Assembly: GCA_020437045.1 (NCBI GenBank)
Contig: JAGQWV010000099.1
Coordinates: 1-18,469, forward strand
DNA length: 18,469 nt
From: Saprospiraceae bacterium
GTDB lineage: Bacteria; Bacteroidota; Bacteroidia; Chitinophagales; Saprospiraceae
Direction of reading: 5' to 3'
Under the pieces are notes generated by a model that had not been told where the DNA came from, made no database searches, and saw only the letters and a program-made list of their open reading frames with translations. Of this stretch, positions 1 through 7,204 are shown piece after piece (position 1 is the stretch's first letter; each line of letters opens with the position of its first letter). The translations under genes and the position numbers were made by a program.

Positions 1-605
1 CAAAGCAGTTCAAGAATCTGGTTTTCCCGATCAGTCAGTCCATCCAATTGGGTACTTTTAAGTAATCCATTTTGTTCGACAATGCCCCTTAATCCCTCGC
101 TTACGGTAAATTCGATGGATTTATCATTTTTCATTTTAGTGATATCGCTGATCATCGCCGCTGTCTGCAGCAAATTGCCAAATTTGTCACATTTGATCGT
201 GCGGATTTGGCGCATGATGTGGATGTATTTGCCATTGCCTTTTTGCATGCGAAAATTGATCATCACATCATTTTCCAATAGGTTTTCAACCTTATTGTGA
301 ATGACATAATTGATAGCATGCAAAGAAGATTGAATGACGATCGTAATATCGTCCGGATGGACCCGCTTCATCAGAAGATTGTAATCGAGGCGATCCGATT
401 TAATCCCCAAAACACGGAAGATATTCGGGTGAATGTAGACTATTTCTTTTTTCCAATAATCGAAAATATAAAAAAATTGATTTGAAAAAGGTTTGATCTG
501 ACCTGCAATGACTTTTTCTACTTTTCCATCATGATACGACGCGAGATGTGGATCAAAAGGAATTTTATCAAGAAGGTTTAAAAACCGTTTGATTTCTGAT
601 TGCAT
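1..605 (-). CDS. PAS-like/LuxR-type transcriptional regulator, partial (C-terminus beyond window)
   Basis: This minus-strand gene starts at the ATG at 605-603 and stays open for 201 codons to the left window edge, so its C-terminus is missing. Residues about 42-160 look like a PAS sensor domain: FDYWKKEIVYIHPN, then VLGIK, then the typical HPDD (83-86) and a closing strand ending ISDITK. Residues from about 188 (LTDRENQILELL) are the start of a GerE/LuxR helix-turn-helix; the recognition helix lies outside the window. There is no receiver domain, so it is not a response regulator; it probably senses a ligand through the PAS-like fold and binds DNA. It lies 40 nt behind the gene at 646-1380, which has the same architecture, so the two look like tandem paralogues in one transcript. 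The ligand is unknown. The HTH start is clear; the PAS assignment rests on pattern. Confidence 0.85.
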   Translation of the reverse strand, partial: MQSEIKRFLNLLDKIPFDPHLASYHDGKVEKVIAGQIKPFSNQFFYIFDYWKKEIVYIHPNIFRVLGIKSDRLDYNLLMKRVHPDDITIVIQSSLHAINYVIHNKVENLLENDVMINFRMQKGNGKYIHIMRQIRTIKCDKFGNLLQTAAMISDITKMKNDKSIEFTVSEGLRGIVEQNGLLKSTQLDGLTDRENQILELL

Positions 606-645
606 AAGAGGTCACTTTGGGTCGAAATTATTTTATACATTCGTC

Positions 646-1380
646 CTAAAATACACCGAGGTTTTTAGCTTTTGCAAAGGCTTCGAAAGAACTTTGACAA
701 TTCATTTTTTTAATAATATTTCTTCGGTGTTTATCCACAGTGTTTTTACTGATAAATAATTTATTGGCAATTTCCTGACTGCTTTTACCTTTACCTACCA
801 GTTCTAATACCTCTACTTCTCGTTTACCCAGTAAGGAGCTGTTTTGATCATCATGATCCAATCGCTGACAAAAATCCTCACTCGCCGGTCCCGCAAATTT
901 ATAGCTGAAATGATTAAATGGCATGAGCCCAGTTACATCGATCAATTTGCCCAAGGTATAACGCATGGTCTGATTGGAATCATAAAATAATACACAAGTT
1001 GATTTTAAGATGGTCCGCCGATCATGGGTTTGATACACGGATAAAATGAAATCTCTTTCCTCTTGTAGCTTGATAGATTTTTCAAATCCACACTGGACAA
1101 CTTTATGAGTGAATTGCATAAATGGTTGCATCGCAGTTGGATGTACATGCTCATAGAGTATGGTAATATCTTTTGGATGAAGAATATCGATGCCAATGAT
1201 GTCATTGAAATTGGAGGTTAGGGGCTCCAATTGGGCTGTTCTGCATTCGACCAGATATACCGCTTCATTAGGTAATATTGCATATTTTCTTATCAGGTCA
1301 TCAAAAGGTATTTCCTGATGAAAAGATCCGTAATTCTGATTAATATGAGTTTCTACGAGCGGGTTAAAGAGTGTGGTCAT
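646..1380 (-). CDS. PAS-like/LuxR-type transcriptional regulator
   Basis: This is a 244-residue DNA-binding regulator. The C-terminal 60 residues are a complete LuxR/GerE helix-turn-helix: GKREVEVLELVGKGKSSQEI (about 185-204), then FISKNTVDKHRRNIIKKM, which holds the recognition helix. The N-terminal part (about 25-165) is a soluble alpha/beta domain with HPKDITILYEHVHP (68-81), resembling a degenerate PAS fold and aligning in layout with the neighbouring regulator ending at 605. There is no phosphorylatable receiver and no visible autoinducer-binding domain. It starts 20 nt after the hydrolase gene and ends 40 nt before the next regulator, so a three-gene minus-strand operon is likely. It is a candidate to bind the palindrome at 2341-2360 upstream of this operon, which is inference. 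The HTH is certain, the sensor fold is not. Confidence 0.9.
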   Translation of the reverse strand: MTTLFNPLVETHINQNYGSFHQEIPFDDLIRKYAILPNEAVYLVECRTAQLEPLTSNFNDIIGIDILHPKDITILYEHVHPTAMQPFMQFTHKVVQCGFEKSIKLQEERDFILSVYQTHDRRTILKSTCVLFYDSNQTMRYTLGKLIDVTGLMPFNHFSYKFAGPASEDFCQRLDHDDQNSSLLGKREVEVLELVGKGKSSQEIANKLFISKNTVDKHRRNIIKKMNCQSSFEAFAKAKNLGVF

Positions 1381-1400
1381 GGATAAATTCTTAGGGGTGT

Positions 1401-2249
1401 TTAATTATTCATTAAAAAATAATTAAGAGCATGAGCAAAATGATTGGGTTTTTCGTACATGGGCATATGACTGGTTCCGGCTTCATACCAAAGTTGACAG
1501 TCCTTGATTTTTGCAGCGGTTTTCTGATTTTCTTCGTTGGATAGGTAATCATATTCTCCCGACATAATTAGGACAGGACATGTAATATCTTCCAGTGAAT
1601 CGGTTCGATTCCAATATTTAAGTGCACCGCTGATTTCCAGAAGATCGTAACCTAGATAATAATAATATACTGGTGAATCGGCCAAAGGTGTCAAGCTGCA
1701 TAAAATGGGATCTGGGAGGGGATGGATTCGACATAAAAAATTAGGTATCCAGGTTTGCAGTAATATCTGTGTGTATTGGTCAGTTTGACCAGACTGCAAA
1801 ATTTCTTGGCTTTGTTGATAGAAGTTGTCTGGCAGTTGCTTTGCTCTTTTGATGAGAGCATTTTTTAATTGTACTCCGGAGATAAAGCTATTAGCCAGAA
1901 TTATTCCTTCGATAGGATATGTCGGAAATTGACGTAAAAACTCCTGCGCTATCACCCCTCCCCAGGAATGACCCAATAAATAACATGATTTAATTTCCAA
2001 CGTCTCTAAAATAGATCGGAGCTCTTCTGCATATTGGCGTACGGAAGGGAGCATGGGGGTGTTAACATTGCCAAAAGTACCGGATGGTTGATAAGAGATG
2101 ACCGTAAAGAGATCCTCCGGCAACATCTCATGGATAGTCTGCAGATAATCAATCGTCAAACCCGGGCCACCGGGAATCAAAATCACTATTTTGGATCCAT
2201 GACCGGACTTGTAACCTCTAAATTGTTGATTGCCAAGGGATATATACAT
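1401..2249 (-). CDS. Alpha/beta-hydrolase, proline iminopeptidase-like (S33 type)
   Basis: This 282-residue cytoplasmic hydrolase has the alpha/beta-hydrolase layout. It has an oxyanion segment PGGPG (26-30), the nucleophile elbow GHSWGG with Ser95, an acid segment MSGEYD with Asp234, and the catalytic His261 in GTSHMP. GHSWGG together with the GGPG loop is typical of proline iminopeptidases and related S33 peptidases, which remove N-terminal proline or hydrolyse small amides and esters. The strand-4 motif that is usually DQRG(x)G(x)S reads YQPSGTFGN here, so the substrate may differ from that of classic Pip. There is no signal peptide. It is the first gene of a leftward unit with two LuxR-type regulators. 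Its upstream region is shared with the divergent metalloprotease gene and holds a 20-bp palindrome. The fold is sure; the exact substrate is unknown. Confidence 0.9.
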   Translation of the reverse strand: MYISLGNQQFRGYKSGHGSKIVILIPGGPGLTIDYLQTIHEMLPEDLFTVISYQPSGTFGNVNTPMLPSVRQYAEELRSILETLEIKSCYLLGHSWGGVIAQEFLRQFPTYPIEGIILANSFISGVQLKNALIKRAKQLPDNFYQQSQEILQSGQTDQYTQILLQTWIPNFLCRIHPLPDPILCSLTPLADSPVYYYYLGYDLLEISGALKYWNRTDSLEDITCPVLIMSGEYDYLSNEENQKTAAKIKDCQLWYEAGTSHMPMYEKPNHFAHALNYFLMNN

Positions 2250-2340
2250 GTAAAGAGGTCAATGCCTGATTTAAATTATTTTTCAATAAAGATCCAAATT
2301 CAGTCCGATCCCTGCTTTCATGCAAATGTGGATCTTTAAA

Positions 2341-2360
2341 AATACTCATTAATGAGTATT
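2341..2360. promoter_or_regulatory. 20-bp perfect palindrome, candidate LuxR-type operator (copy 1)
   Basis: AATACTCATTAATGAGTATT is its own reverse complement over all 20 bases. It lies in the 177-nt divergent region, 66 nt before the metalloprotease ATG and 91 nt before the hydrolase ATG. The same 20 bases, with two further identical bases before and three after (2339-2363), recur at 6884-6908 before a LuxR gene. Size and symmetry fit a dimeric HTH operator. No T-run follows it, so an intrinsic terminator is unlikely. Binding by any local regulator is inference. Confidence 0.7.
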
Positions 2361-2426
2361 GTACAAACAGTCTTTGTGCATTTTCTTAAGGGATCGAAAG
2401 ACAATACTAAAAGGATACGATAATTC

Positions 2427-4019
2427 ATGGTTGTACAAATAAGGATATGGACGGCTGTCGTCATCTCATTATTCGTCTGGCCCCTTGTAGGTCAAAAATT
2501 GCCATGTGGCAATGATAATGGCGAACTTAAAATTCAGTGGCGTGATTTTGTTTTTGAAAATCCAGTAACATCAGCAGGAACGAAGAGATCAGCATTGCCG
2601 ATTTACGAAGTTCCGGTAGTGGTGCATATCTTTCATGCCGGTGATGCATTGGGCACTCAATATAATCCCTCCGATGCTGAGATACAGGCTATTATTGAGG
2701 AAGCTTCCTTGCGGTTCAGGCATCAACATCCGGGAGCGGCTAACTATACAAATCCATATTATGGGGTTGATACGGAAATATCCTTATGTCTGGCGAAAGT
2801 CGATCCATTGGGTAATCAAACCAATGGCATCGTCCGGTATAATGATCCGGCACTAGCGACGGGAAATGGGCTGGATCTATCCTCTATGTTTGCACCTTAC
2901 ATGTGGGCCAGAGACTATTACTGTAATCTTATCGTGATGCGGGATATGCAGGATGCCTGTGGATGGTACCTGGGAGGTCTCGATGCTACGCTATATGACT
3001 CTGGCTGCTTTTGGTCGGGATTGGTGGCACATGAGGTGGGACACTACTTTAGCTTATTACACACTTTTCAAGGGAGTAGCTGTGCCAATAATGACTGCGA
3101 TGTGGACGGGGATCAGATATGCGACACACCAGCAAAGAGTGCTTACGGGTTTAACGATGCTACCGCTTGCGATATGCCTAATAATCAATGTACTACCGAT
3201 GAAGATGATCCTTCGTCCAATAATCCATACCGCGCTGTTGCACTTGGAGGGATGGGAGAACAACCGGATATGTTGTCCAATTATCTGGACTATACCGGAG
3301 GTTGTTGGGATAGTTTTACCGAGGGCCAGAAAGCCCGAATGCGAGCCTTTATCGAGAATTTCCGAAATCGACTCATCAGCAGTCCGGCAATTTGTAGTGG
3401 AGATCCAGACCTGGTGTTGTCCAGTCAATGCTTTGATATCTCCCTGGATATCAACAAAAAGGCTATTGCAACACAGATTTTACTAGACCATGATAAGCTT
3501 CCTGCAGCGATCTCTACTCCCATTGAGATAGCTATTTATGTCGTTGGTTATATTCCCTTTTCCACCTCGACTTTTGCGATCACCGGAGAGAATAATTTTT
3601 CTTTGGGCACTACAAATTATAACAATAATGGTAATAATTGTGGGGCCAGCCCGGATCTGGTCGTTTACATTGACCCTGCCCAATACAACAACTGGATTGT
3701 TGATGGAGTAATTGAACTCACTTTCCAGCCTAATAATACTTTTTATCCTGATGGTTGTGGCAGAACGGAAATCTGCCTACAATTTAAAGTGGTCACCCAG
3801 GATTGTACCGGAAATTATTCCGGTGCGCAGTCACTCACCGGTCCCATTATGATGAATGGCGTGTACATATCCAATAATTCGATAGAATCCCGTCAAGTAA
3901 TACAGGGTATGACTAATAATGTCTTTTACCAATCGGCCGAGAGCATTCAACTGTTGCCGGAATTTTCCATAAATGCTGGTAATATATTTTCGGCTGCCAT
4001 TGGAGGCTGTAATGAATAG
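2427..4019 (+). CDS. Secreted M43-family (pappalysin/cytophagalysin-like) zinc metalloprotease
   Basis: This 530-residue protein starts with a signal peptide (hydrophobic 6-20, cleavage near VGQ). Zinc-binding HEVGHYFSLLH lies at 202-212, giving three His ligands and the catalytic Glu203. It is followed by a Cys/Asp-rich loop CDVDGDQICDTPA (224-236) and a Met-turn-like segment SNYLDYTGGCW (284-294), then FTEGQKARM. This order is characteristic of M43 peptidases (ulilysin, cytophagalysin, pappalysin); Leu stands at the usual Met of the turn. Residues about 325-465 look like a beta-sandwich with paired Cys. The last 60 residues match the shared C-terminal domain of three other proteins here, ending AIGGCNE, so secretion to the cell surface by a type IX-like route is likely. 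A palindrome lies 66 nt upstream. The substrate is unknown. Confidence 0.92.
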   Translation: MVVQIRIWTAVVISLFVWPLVGQKLPCGNDNGELKIQWRDFVFENPVTSAGTKRSALPIYEVPVVVHIFHAGDALGTQYNPSDAEIQAIIEEASLRFRHQHPGAANYTNPYYGVDTEISLCLAKVDPLGNQTNGIVRYNDPALATGNGLDLSSMFAPYMWARDYYCNLIVMRDMQDACGWYLGGLDATLYDSGCFWSGLVAHEVGHYFSLLHTFQGSSCANNDCDVDGDQICDTPAKSAYGFNDATACDMPNNQCTTDEDDPSSNNPYRAVALGGMGEQPDMLSNYLDYTGGCWDSFTEGQKARMRAFIENFRNRLISSPAICSGDPDLVLSSQCFDISLDINKKAIATQILLDHDKLPAAISTPIEIAIYVVGYIPFSTSTFAITGENNFSLGTTNYNNNGNNCGASPDLVVYIDPAQYNNWIVDGVIELTFQPNNTFYPDGCGRTEICLQFKVVTQDCTGNYSGAQSLTGPIMMNGVYISNNSIESRQVIQGMTNNVFYQSAESIQLLPEFSINAGNIFSAAIGGCNE

Positions 4020-4061
4020 AGAAGTGGTGATTACACAAAAATTAATAATGCAGTGAGATAC

Positions 4062-4172
4062 ATGGATAAAATCGTAGGATGCCTGATGCTTAGTCTGGCC
4101 TTCAGTCTTCAGGCGCAAACCAACCTGGATGTCGAAGGCCAGGCCAGGATCACTCAAATGATGACCGAATAG
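4062..4172 (+). pseudogene. Relic of a secreted tail-fibre-like protein gene (36 codons)
   Basis: A short reading frame codes for 36 residues. It begins with a good signal peptide (MDKIVGCLMLSLAFSLQAQ) and continues TNLDVEGQARITQMMTE before a stop. The stretch after the signal resembles the same position in two full-length neighbours: QNQLFIEGNVDTT in the gene at 10953 and QEQLELKGALSI in the gene at 13462. After the stop no continuation of such a protein is seen before the next gene at 4220. I read it as the 5' end of a lost or replaced secreted-protein gene. A genuine tiny secreted peptide is the alternative. Whether it is translated is unknown. Confidence 0.5.
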
Positions 4173-4219
4173 TGCATAGTTTTGTATAACAAGATTTCCG
4201 AATCTAAACAATATTTTTT

Positions 4220-6652
4220 ATGGACTTTCTTCAAGTATTTGAACTGAAAACATTAGCGCTAATATTTGCCGTTTGTTTAGTATTGAGTGGTTTTATTACT
4301 GGCGATGATGAGAGAGGGATTCACCATTTTCCAATTACTCACGATGTCACTTCTCATTATAATGGCATATTTTCAATCAGTGATGGCTGGAATTCATTTG
4401 GAGGGTTTTGTGGTATAGATCGTGGATATATTTATTGTTCAGCGTCCGATAACAATGGAAATTTATATATAGGAGGTCTCTTTGAAGTAGCTGGAGACAC
4501 TCTGACAAGTTTCGTGGCAAAGTGGGATGGATTTAACTGGAGTCCACTTGGTGCAGGACTAAATGGTCCAGTATATAGTATAGTAGTTGATGATCAAGGT
4601 AGTGTATTTGTTGGGGGTAGATTTAATGAGGCTGGTGGACTGAGTGCCAATTTCGTGGCAAAGTGGGACGGATCTAACTGGAGTCCACTTAGTGGAGGCC
4701 TTAATAAGACTGTACACTGTCTTGCCCTAGATGAATTTAACAATCTATATGTTGGTGGAGAATTTACTTTGGCAGATTTACAACCTGTAAATTATATTGC
4801 CAAGTGGAATGGTATATCTTGGAGTCAATTAGGAGATGGATTTGATAATCATGTTAGAGCATTGTCAATTGATGAAAACGATGATCTTATAGCAGGGGGC
4901 ATATTTATCAAATCGGGCTCGGATACAATGAACTATATCTCTCGTTGGAATGGGGTTAATTGGCATAAATTGGGAGATGGAATGGACGACACAGTTTTGA
5001 CTGTGGTAGTTAGTAGCGGTTCCGTTTATGCCGGTGGTGACTTCAGTACTGCTGGTGGTACCATTGTCAATAGGGTGGCTAAGTGGGATGGGAATTCTTG
5101 GAGTCCTCTGGGACTTGGATTTTTTAGTTCAGTCGAGTGCTTAGCTGTAGATGAAGATGGCAATGTGTTCGCTGGAGGGAAATTCAGTGTCCTTGGAATA
5201 AATCCGATTAGTAGGATTGCAATGTGGGATGGAAATGATTGGATTGGCTTGGATACAGGGATGAATGACATGATGCTGGAAACCTATCAAAGAACTGTCG
5301 TAAATACGATATGCATAGATCCTTTTGGTGATGTATATGCCGGAGGTTTTTTTAATAAAGCAGGGGATGTTAGAACCAGTAGGATAGCCAGATGGGATCG
5401 AACTAAGTGGCACAGCATTTGTAATCCAACGAAGCCACTGGGAGCTAATGCCGATGTTGAATGTACAGCAATTGATGGAAACGGTAACCTTTATGTGGGA
5501 GGAAGATTTGATGAAATTGGTGGGGTACAAGCCAATCGTGTAGCGATGTGGGATGGAAACTCTTGGCATGCTCTGGGATTAGGCTTAGATGCGAACGTCT
5601 ATTGTCTTGCGATTGACAGCCATGATAATGTTTATGTAGGTGGGTCTTTCCAATTTGCTGGGGTGCAGCAATCCGGAGGTGTGGCAAAATGGGATGGAAA
5701 TTCCTGGAACAGTTTGGGAAGTGGAATCATCGGAAGTGTATTCGGGATGTCAATTGATCAAGAAAATAACATATACATTGGCGGTTATCTAACAACAGTT
5801 GGTTCATCGTTCGCTAATAATGTGGCAAAATGGGATGGTGATTCTTGGAGCTCTATTGGATCCGGCGTAAATGGTATCGTACGAAGTGTAGAGACATCTC
5901 CAACAGGAGACATATATTTTGGAGGGGATTTTACTCAGGCAGGAGGCAATAATGCGAATGGAATCGCAGTGTTTGATGGTTTTAATTGGACATCGTTAGG
6001 TTCAGGTATAAATGGTACGGTGATGGAGATTGAGATCAGTGCTAATGGGGATATTTATGCTGGAGGATATTTTCACAATGCTGGTGGTGTATCTGTCAAT
6101 AATTTAGCAAAATGGAATGGTGTAACATGGAGTTCATTGGGAAATTTCAATAATGCCATTAAGGCGATTGTAGCTGACAATGATCTTTTATATGTAGGTG
6201 GAAACTTTCAATTTATTGACGGGGCACCAATCGATTTTATTTCAGTATGGAATGGACTGGTGTGGAATTCTTTGGGGCTTGGAATTGGAAGTTCAGTTAG
6301 TGACCTTGCCATAGACCACAATGGAAACTTAGTTACGACAGGAATTTTTTCGATAGCTGGTGATCAAGCAGCAGCATTTGTTGCCATTTGGCAATCTAAT
6401 ACTGTGTGTAATCAGACATGTCAGGACACTTTAAATGTAACATCATCATTGCTATCAAATGAACCACATTGCGATTTGTTTGTGGCTTCGCAAGTGATTT
6501 CGTCTGATGGAGTTATATCAACATCAGAACAAATTACGTTTAGTGCTGGTAATTCAATAGTGCTTGAAAATAACTTTTGTGTGGAGGTCGGAGGTGGTTT
6601 AGAAATCATTCTTGAAGGTTGTGGTGATCAAAGCAATTCAAATTCGCACTAA
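4220..6652 (+). CDS. Large secreted repeat protein (13 WDG/GG repeats) with shared C-terminal sorting-type domain
   Basis: This is an 810-residue surface or extracellular protein. Residues 8-24 form a hydrophobic signal-like segment. From residue 99 to 720 there are thirteen tandem units of about 47 residues with the pattern (V/I)AKWDGxxWxxLGxG, then a variable strand, then (N/D)xxYVGGxF and AGG. A partial unit precedes them and another follows. Such repeats form beta-propeller or beta-solenoid folds and recall the Rax2-type and delta-60-type repeats; the exact family is uncertain. A Cys-containing linker (VCNQTCQDT) leads to the shared C-terminal domain (about 745-800), ending EGCGDQ plus six polar residues not seen in the other copies. 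A role in adhesion or as a structural surface layer is inferred. An in-frame stop at 4205-4207 supports the ATG at 4220. Confidence 0.85.
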   Translation: MDFLQVFELKTLALIFAVCLVLSGFITGDDERGIHHFPITHDVTSHYNGIFSISDGWNSFGGFCGIDRGYIYCSASDNNGNLYIGGLFEVAGDTLTSFVAKWDGFNWSPLGAGLNGPVYSIVVDDQGSVFVGGRFNEAGGLSANFVAKWDGSNWSPLSGGLNKTVHCLALDEFNNLYVGGEFTLADLQPVNYIAKWNGISWSQLGDGFDNHVRALSIDENDDLIAGGIFIKSGSDTMNYISRWNGVNWHKLGDGMDDTVLTVVVSSGSVYAGGDFSTAGGTIVNRVAKWDGNSWSPLGLGFFSSVECLAVDEDGNVFAGGKFSVLGINPISRIAMWDGNDWIGLDTGMNDMMLETYQRTVVNTICIDPFGDVYAGGFFNKAGDVRTSRIARWDRTKWHSICNPTKPLGANADVECTAIDGNGNLYVGGRFDEIGGVQANRVAMWDGNSWHALGLGLDANVYCLAIDSHDNVYVGGSFQFAGVQQSGGVAKWDGNSWNSLGSGIIGSVFGMSIDQENNIYIGGYLTTVGSSFANNVAKWDGDSWSSIGSGVNGIVRSVETSPTGDIYFGGDFTQAGGNNANGIAVFDGFNWTSLGSGINGTVMEIEISANGDIYAGGYFHNAGGVSVNNLAKWNGVTWSSLGNFNNAIKAIVADNDLLYVGGNFQFIDGAPIDFISVWNGLVWNSLGLGIGSSVSDLAIDHNGNLVTTGIFSIAGDQAAAFVAIWQSNTVCNQTCQDTLNVTSSLLSNEPHCDLFVASQVISSDGVISTSEQITFSAGNSIVLENNFCVEVGGGLEIILEGCGDQSNSNSH
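4514..6379 (+). repeat. Thirteen tandem ~141-bp coding repeats
   Basis: Inside the 810-residue gene, thirteen units of about 141-168 bp encode the WDG/GG repeat. Most have diverged in DNA, but the first two unit starts (4511-4551 and 4652-4692) differ at only three of 41 bases at a spacing of exactly 141 bp. This suggests recent duplication or gene conversion there. Units seven and eight are longer because of insertions between the two conserved halves. Confidence 0.85.
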
Positions 6653-6954
6653 GCCGCAGTTAGAGGGCATTATAAATGCATTCTGAGTAAATAGAAATCC
6701 AAAGATCAGTTGATAAAGGAATTTGTCAGCTAAAAATCAATTTCGTTCAGTCAAAAAGGTTTCCTAGCTACGAAATTTAGATTCATTCTGACTTACATCA
6801 TACGTATTGTAGTCTCTTCAGTCCACCTTCTAACTTTTTGAATACGTGAAGAATACTATTCATTATATAAATAGGTGATCGTTAAAATACTCATTAATGA
6901 GTATTGTATGTTTCCTGCTAGATCTCTTTCTTAGCATTTATACAAATTAGAAAT
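6653..6954. other. Intergenic region with candidate operator sites
   Basis: This 302-nt non-coding stretch lies between the repeat-protein gene and the LuxR-only gene. A weak hairpin (GCATT/AATGC, 6667-6679) follows the upstream stop codon but has no T-run, so I do not call a terminator. The right part holds a cluster of AATAC half-sites (6841, 6852), the decamer ATAAATAGGT (6867-6876) that recurs before the response regulator, and the perfect palindrome at 6886-6905. The promoter of the long downstream operon is probably here. I could not place a convincing Bacteroidota -7 box. Confidence 0.6.
6886..6905. promoter_or_regulatory. 20-bp perfect palindrome, candidate LuxR-type operator (copy 2)
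   Basis: This is the second identical copy of AATACTCATTAATGAGTATT, 49 nt before the ATG of the stand-alone LuxR HTH gene. The identity with copy 1 covers 25 bases (6884-6908). A degenerate half-copy, AATACTATTCATTA, lies just upstream at 6852-6865. Its position fits control of the operon that starts at 6955, possibly autoregulation by its first gene. Confidence 0.7.
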
Positions 6955-7194
6955 ATGCCTGTATATACATCCCAGCCAAGAATTATTTCTTTTCAGCTGA
7001 TCAGCAGTCGTGAAAAAGAGATCCTGGAACTAATTTCCTTTGGAATGACGACTGATGAAATTGCTGAGAATCTTTTTGTCAGCCAGGACACGGTAAAATC
7101 CCATCGAAAATCTTTATTAAATAAAATGAAGGTGAGAAATGTGGCCCATCTGGTACGAGTAGCATTTGAACAAGGAATCCTTCAAGAATCATAA
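6955..7194 (+). CDS. Stand-alone LuxR/GerE helix-turn-helix regulator
   Basis: This 79-residue protein consists almost only of a GerE/LuxR DNA-binding domain: LISSREKEILELISFGMTTD, then EIAENLF, then VSQDTVKSHRKSLLNKMKV with the recognition helix. Only about 16 residues precede the domain, so there is no receiver, PAS or ligand-binding part. Its HTH resembles that of the response regulator at 17602 (both have EEI/DEI, LF, VDTHRK/VKSHRK and LKVKN/MKVRN), so it may derive from such a protein by loss of the receiver. It is the first gene of a plus-strand series, with 10 nt to the next start, and has the palindrome 49 nt upstream. Unless partner proteins modify it, its activity should depend on its level. 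It probably regulates the downstream secreted-protein genes (inference). Confidence 0.9.
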   Translation: MPVYTSQPRIISFQLISSREKEILELISFGMTTDEIAENLFVSQDTVKSHRKSLLNKMKVRNVAHLVRVAFEQGILQES

Positions 7195-7204
7195 TACACC
7201 TCTA

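Noticed and set aside
2034..2339. Plus-strand open frame opposite the hydrolase gene
   Set aside because: Most of it is antisense to the well-supported hydrolase, with no domain or signal peptide; treated as a shadow.
2341..2360. Palindrome as an intrinsic terminator
   Set aside because: It could fold into an 8-bp stem with a TTAA loop, but it is AT-rich, has no T-run, and both copies lie just before start codons; the first is not at the end of any gene.
5141..5687. Minus-strand open frames opposite the repeat-protein gene
   Set aside because: They arise from the periodic coding repeats of the plus strand and have low-complexity sequence without known motifs.
6667..6679. Hairpin GCATT-ATA-AATGC after the repeat-protein gene as terminator
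   Set aside because: It has only five base pairs and no T-run.
2339..6908. Mobile element bounded by the two 25-bp repeats
   Set aside because: No transposase, integrase or target-site duplication is visible, and both copies are at promoter positions; kept only as an alternative reading.
7166..7204. Upstream ATG for the giant GEVED/PKD protein
   Set aside because: It would overlap the HTH gene by 29 nt and put 13 polar residues before the hydrophobic signal peptide; the ATG at 7205 gives a normal signal and 10-nt spacing.
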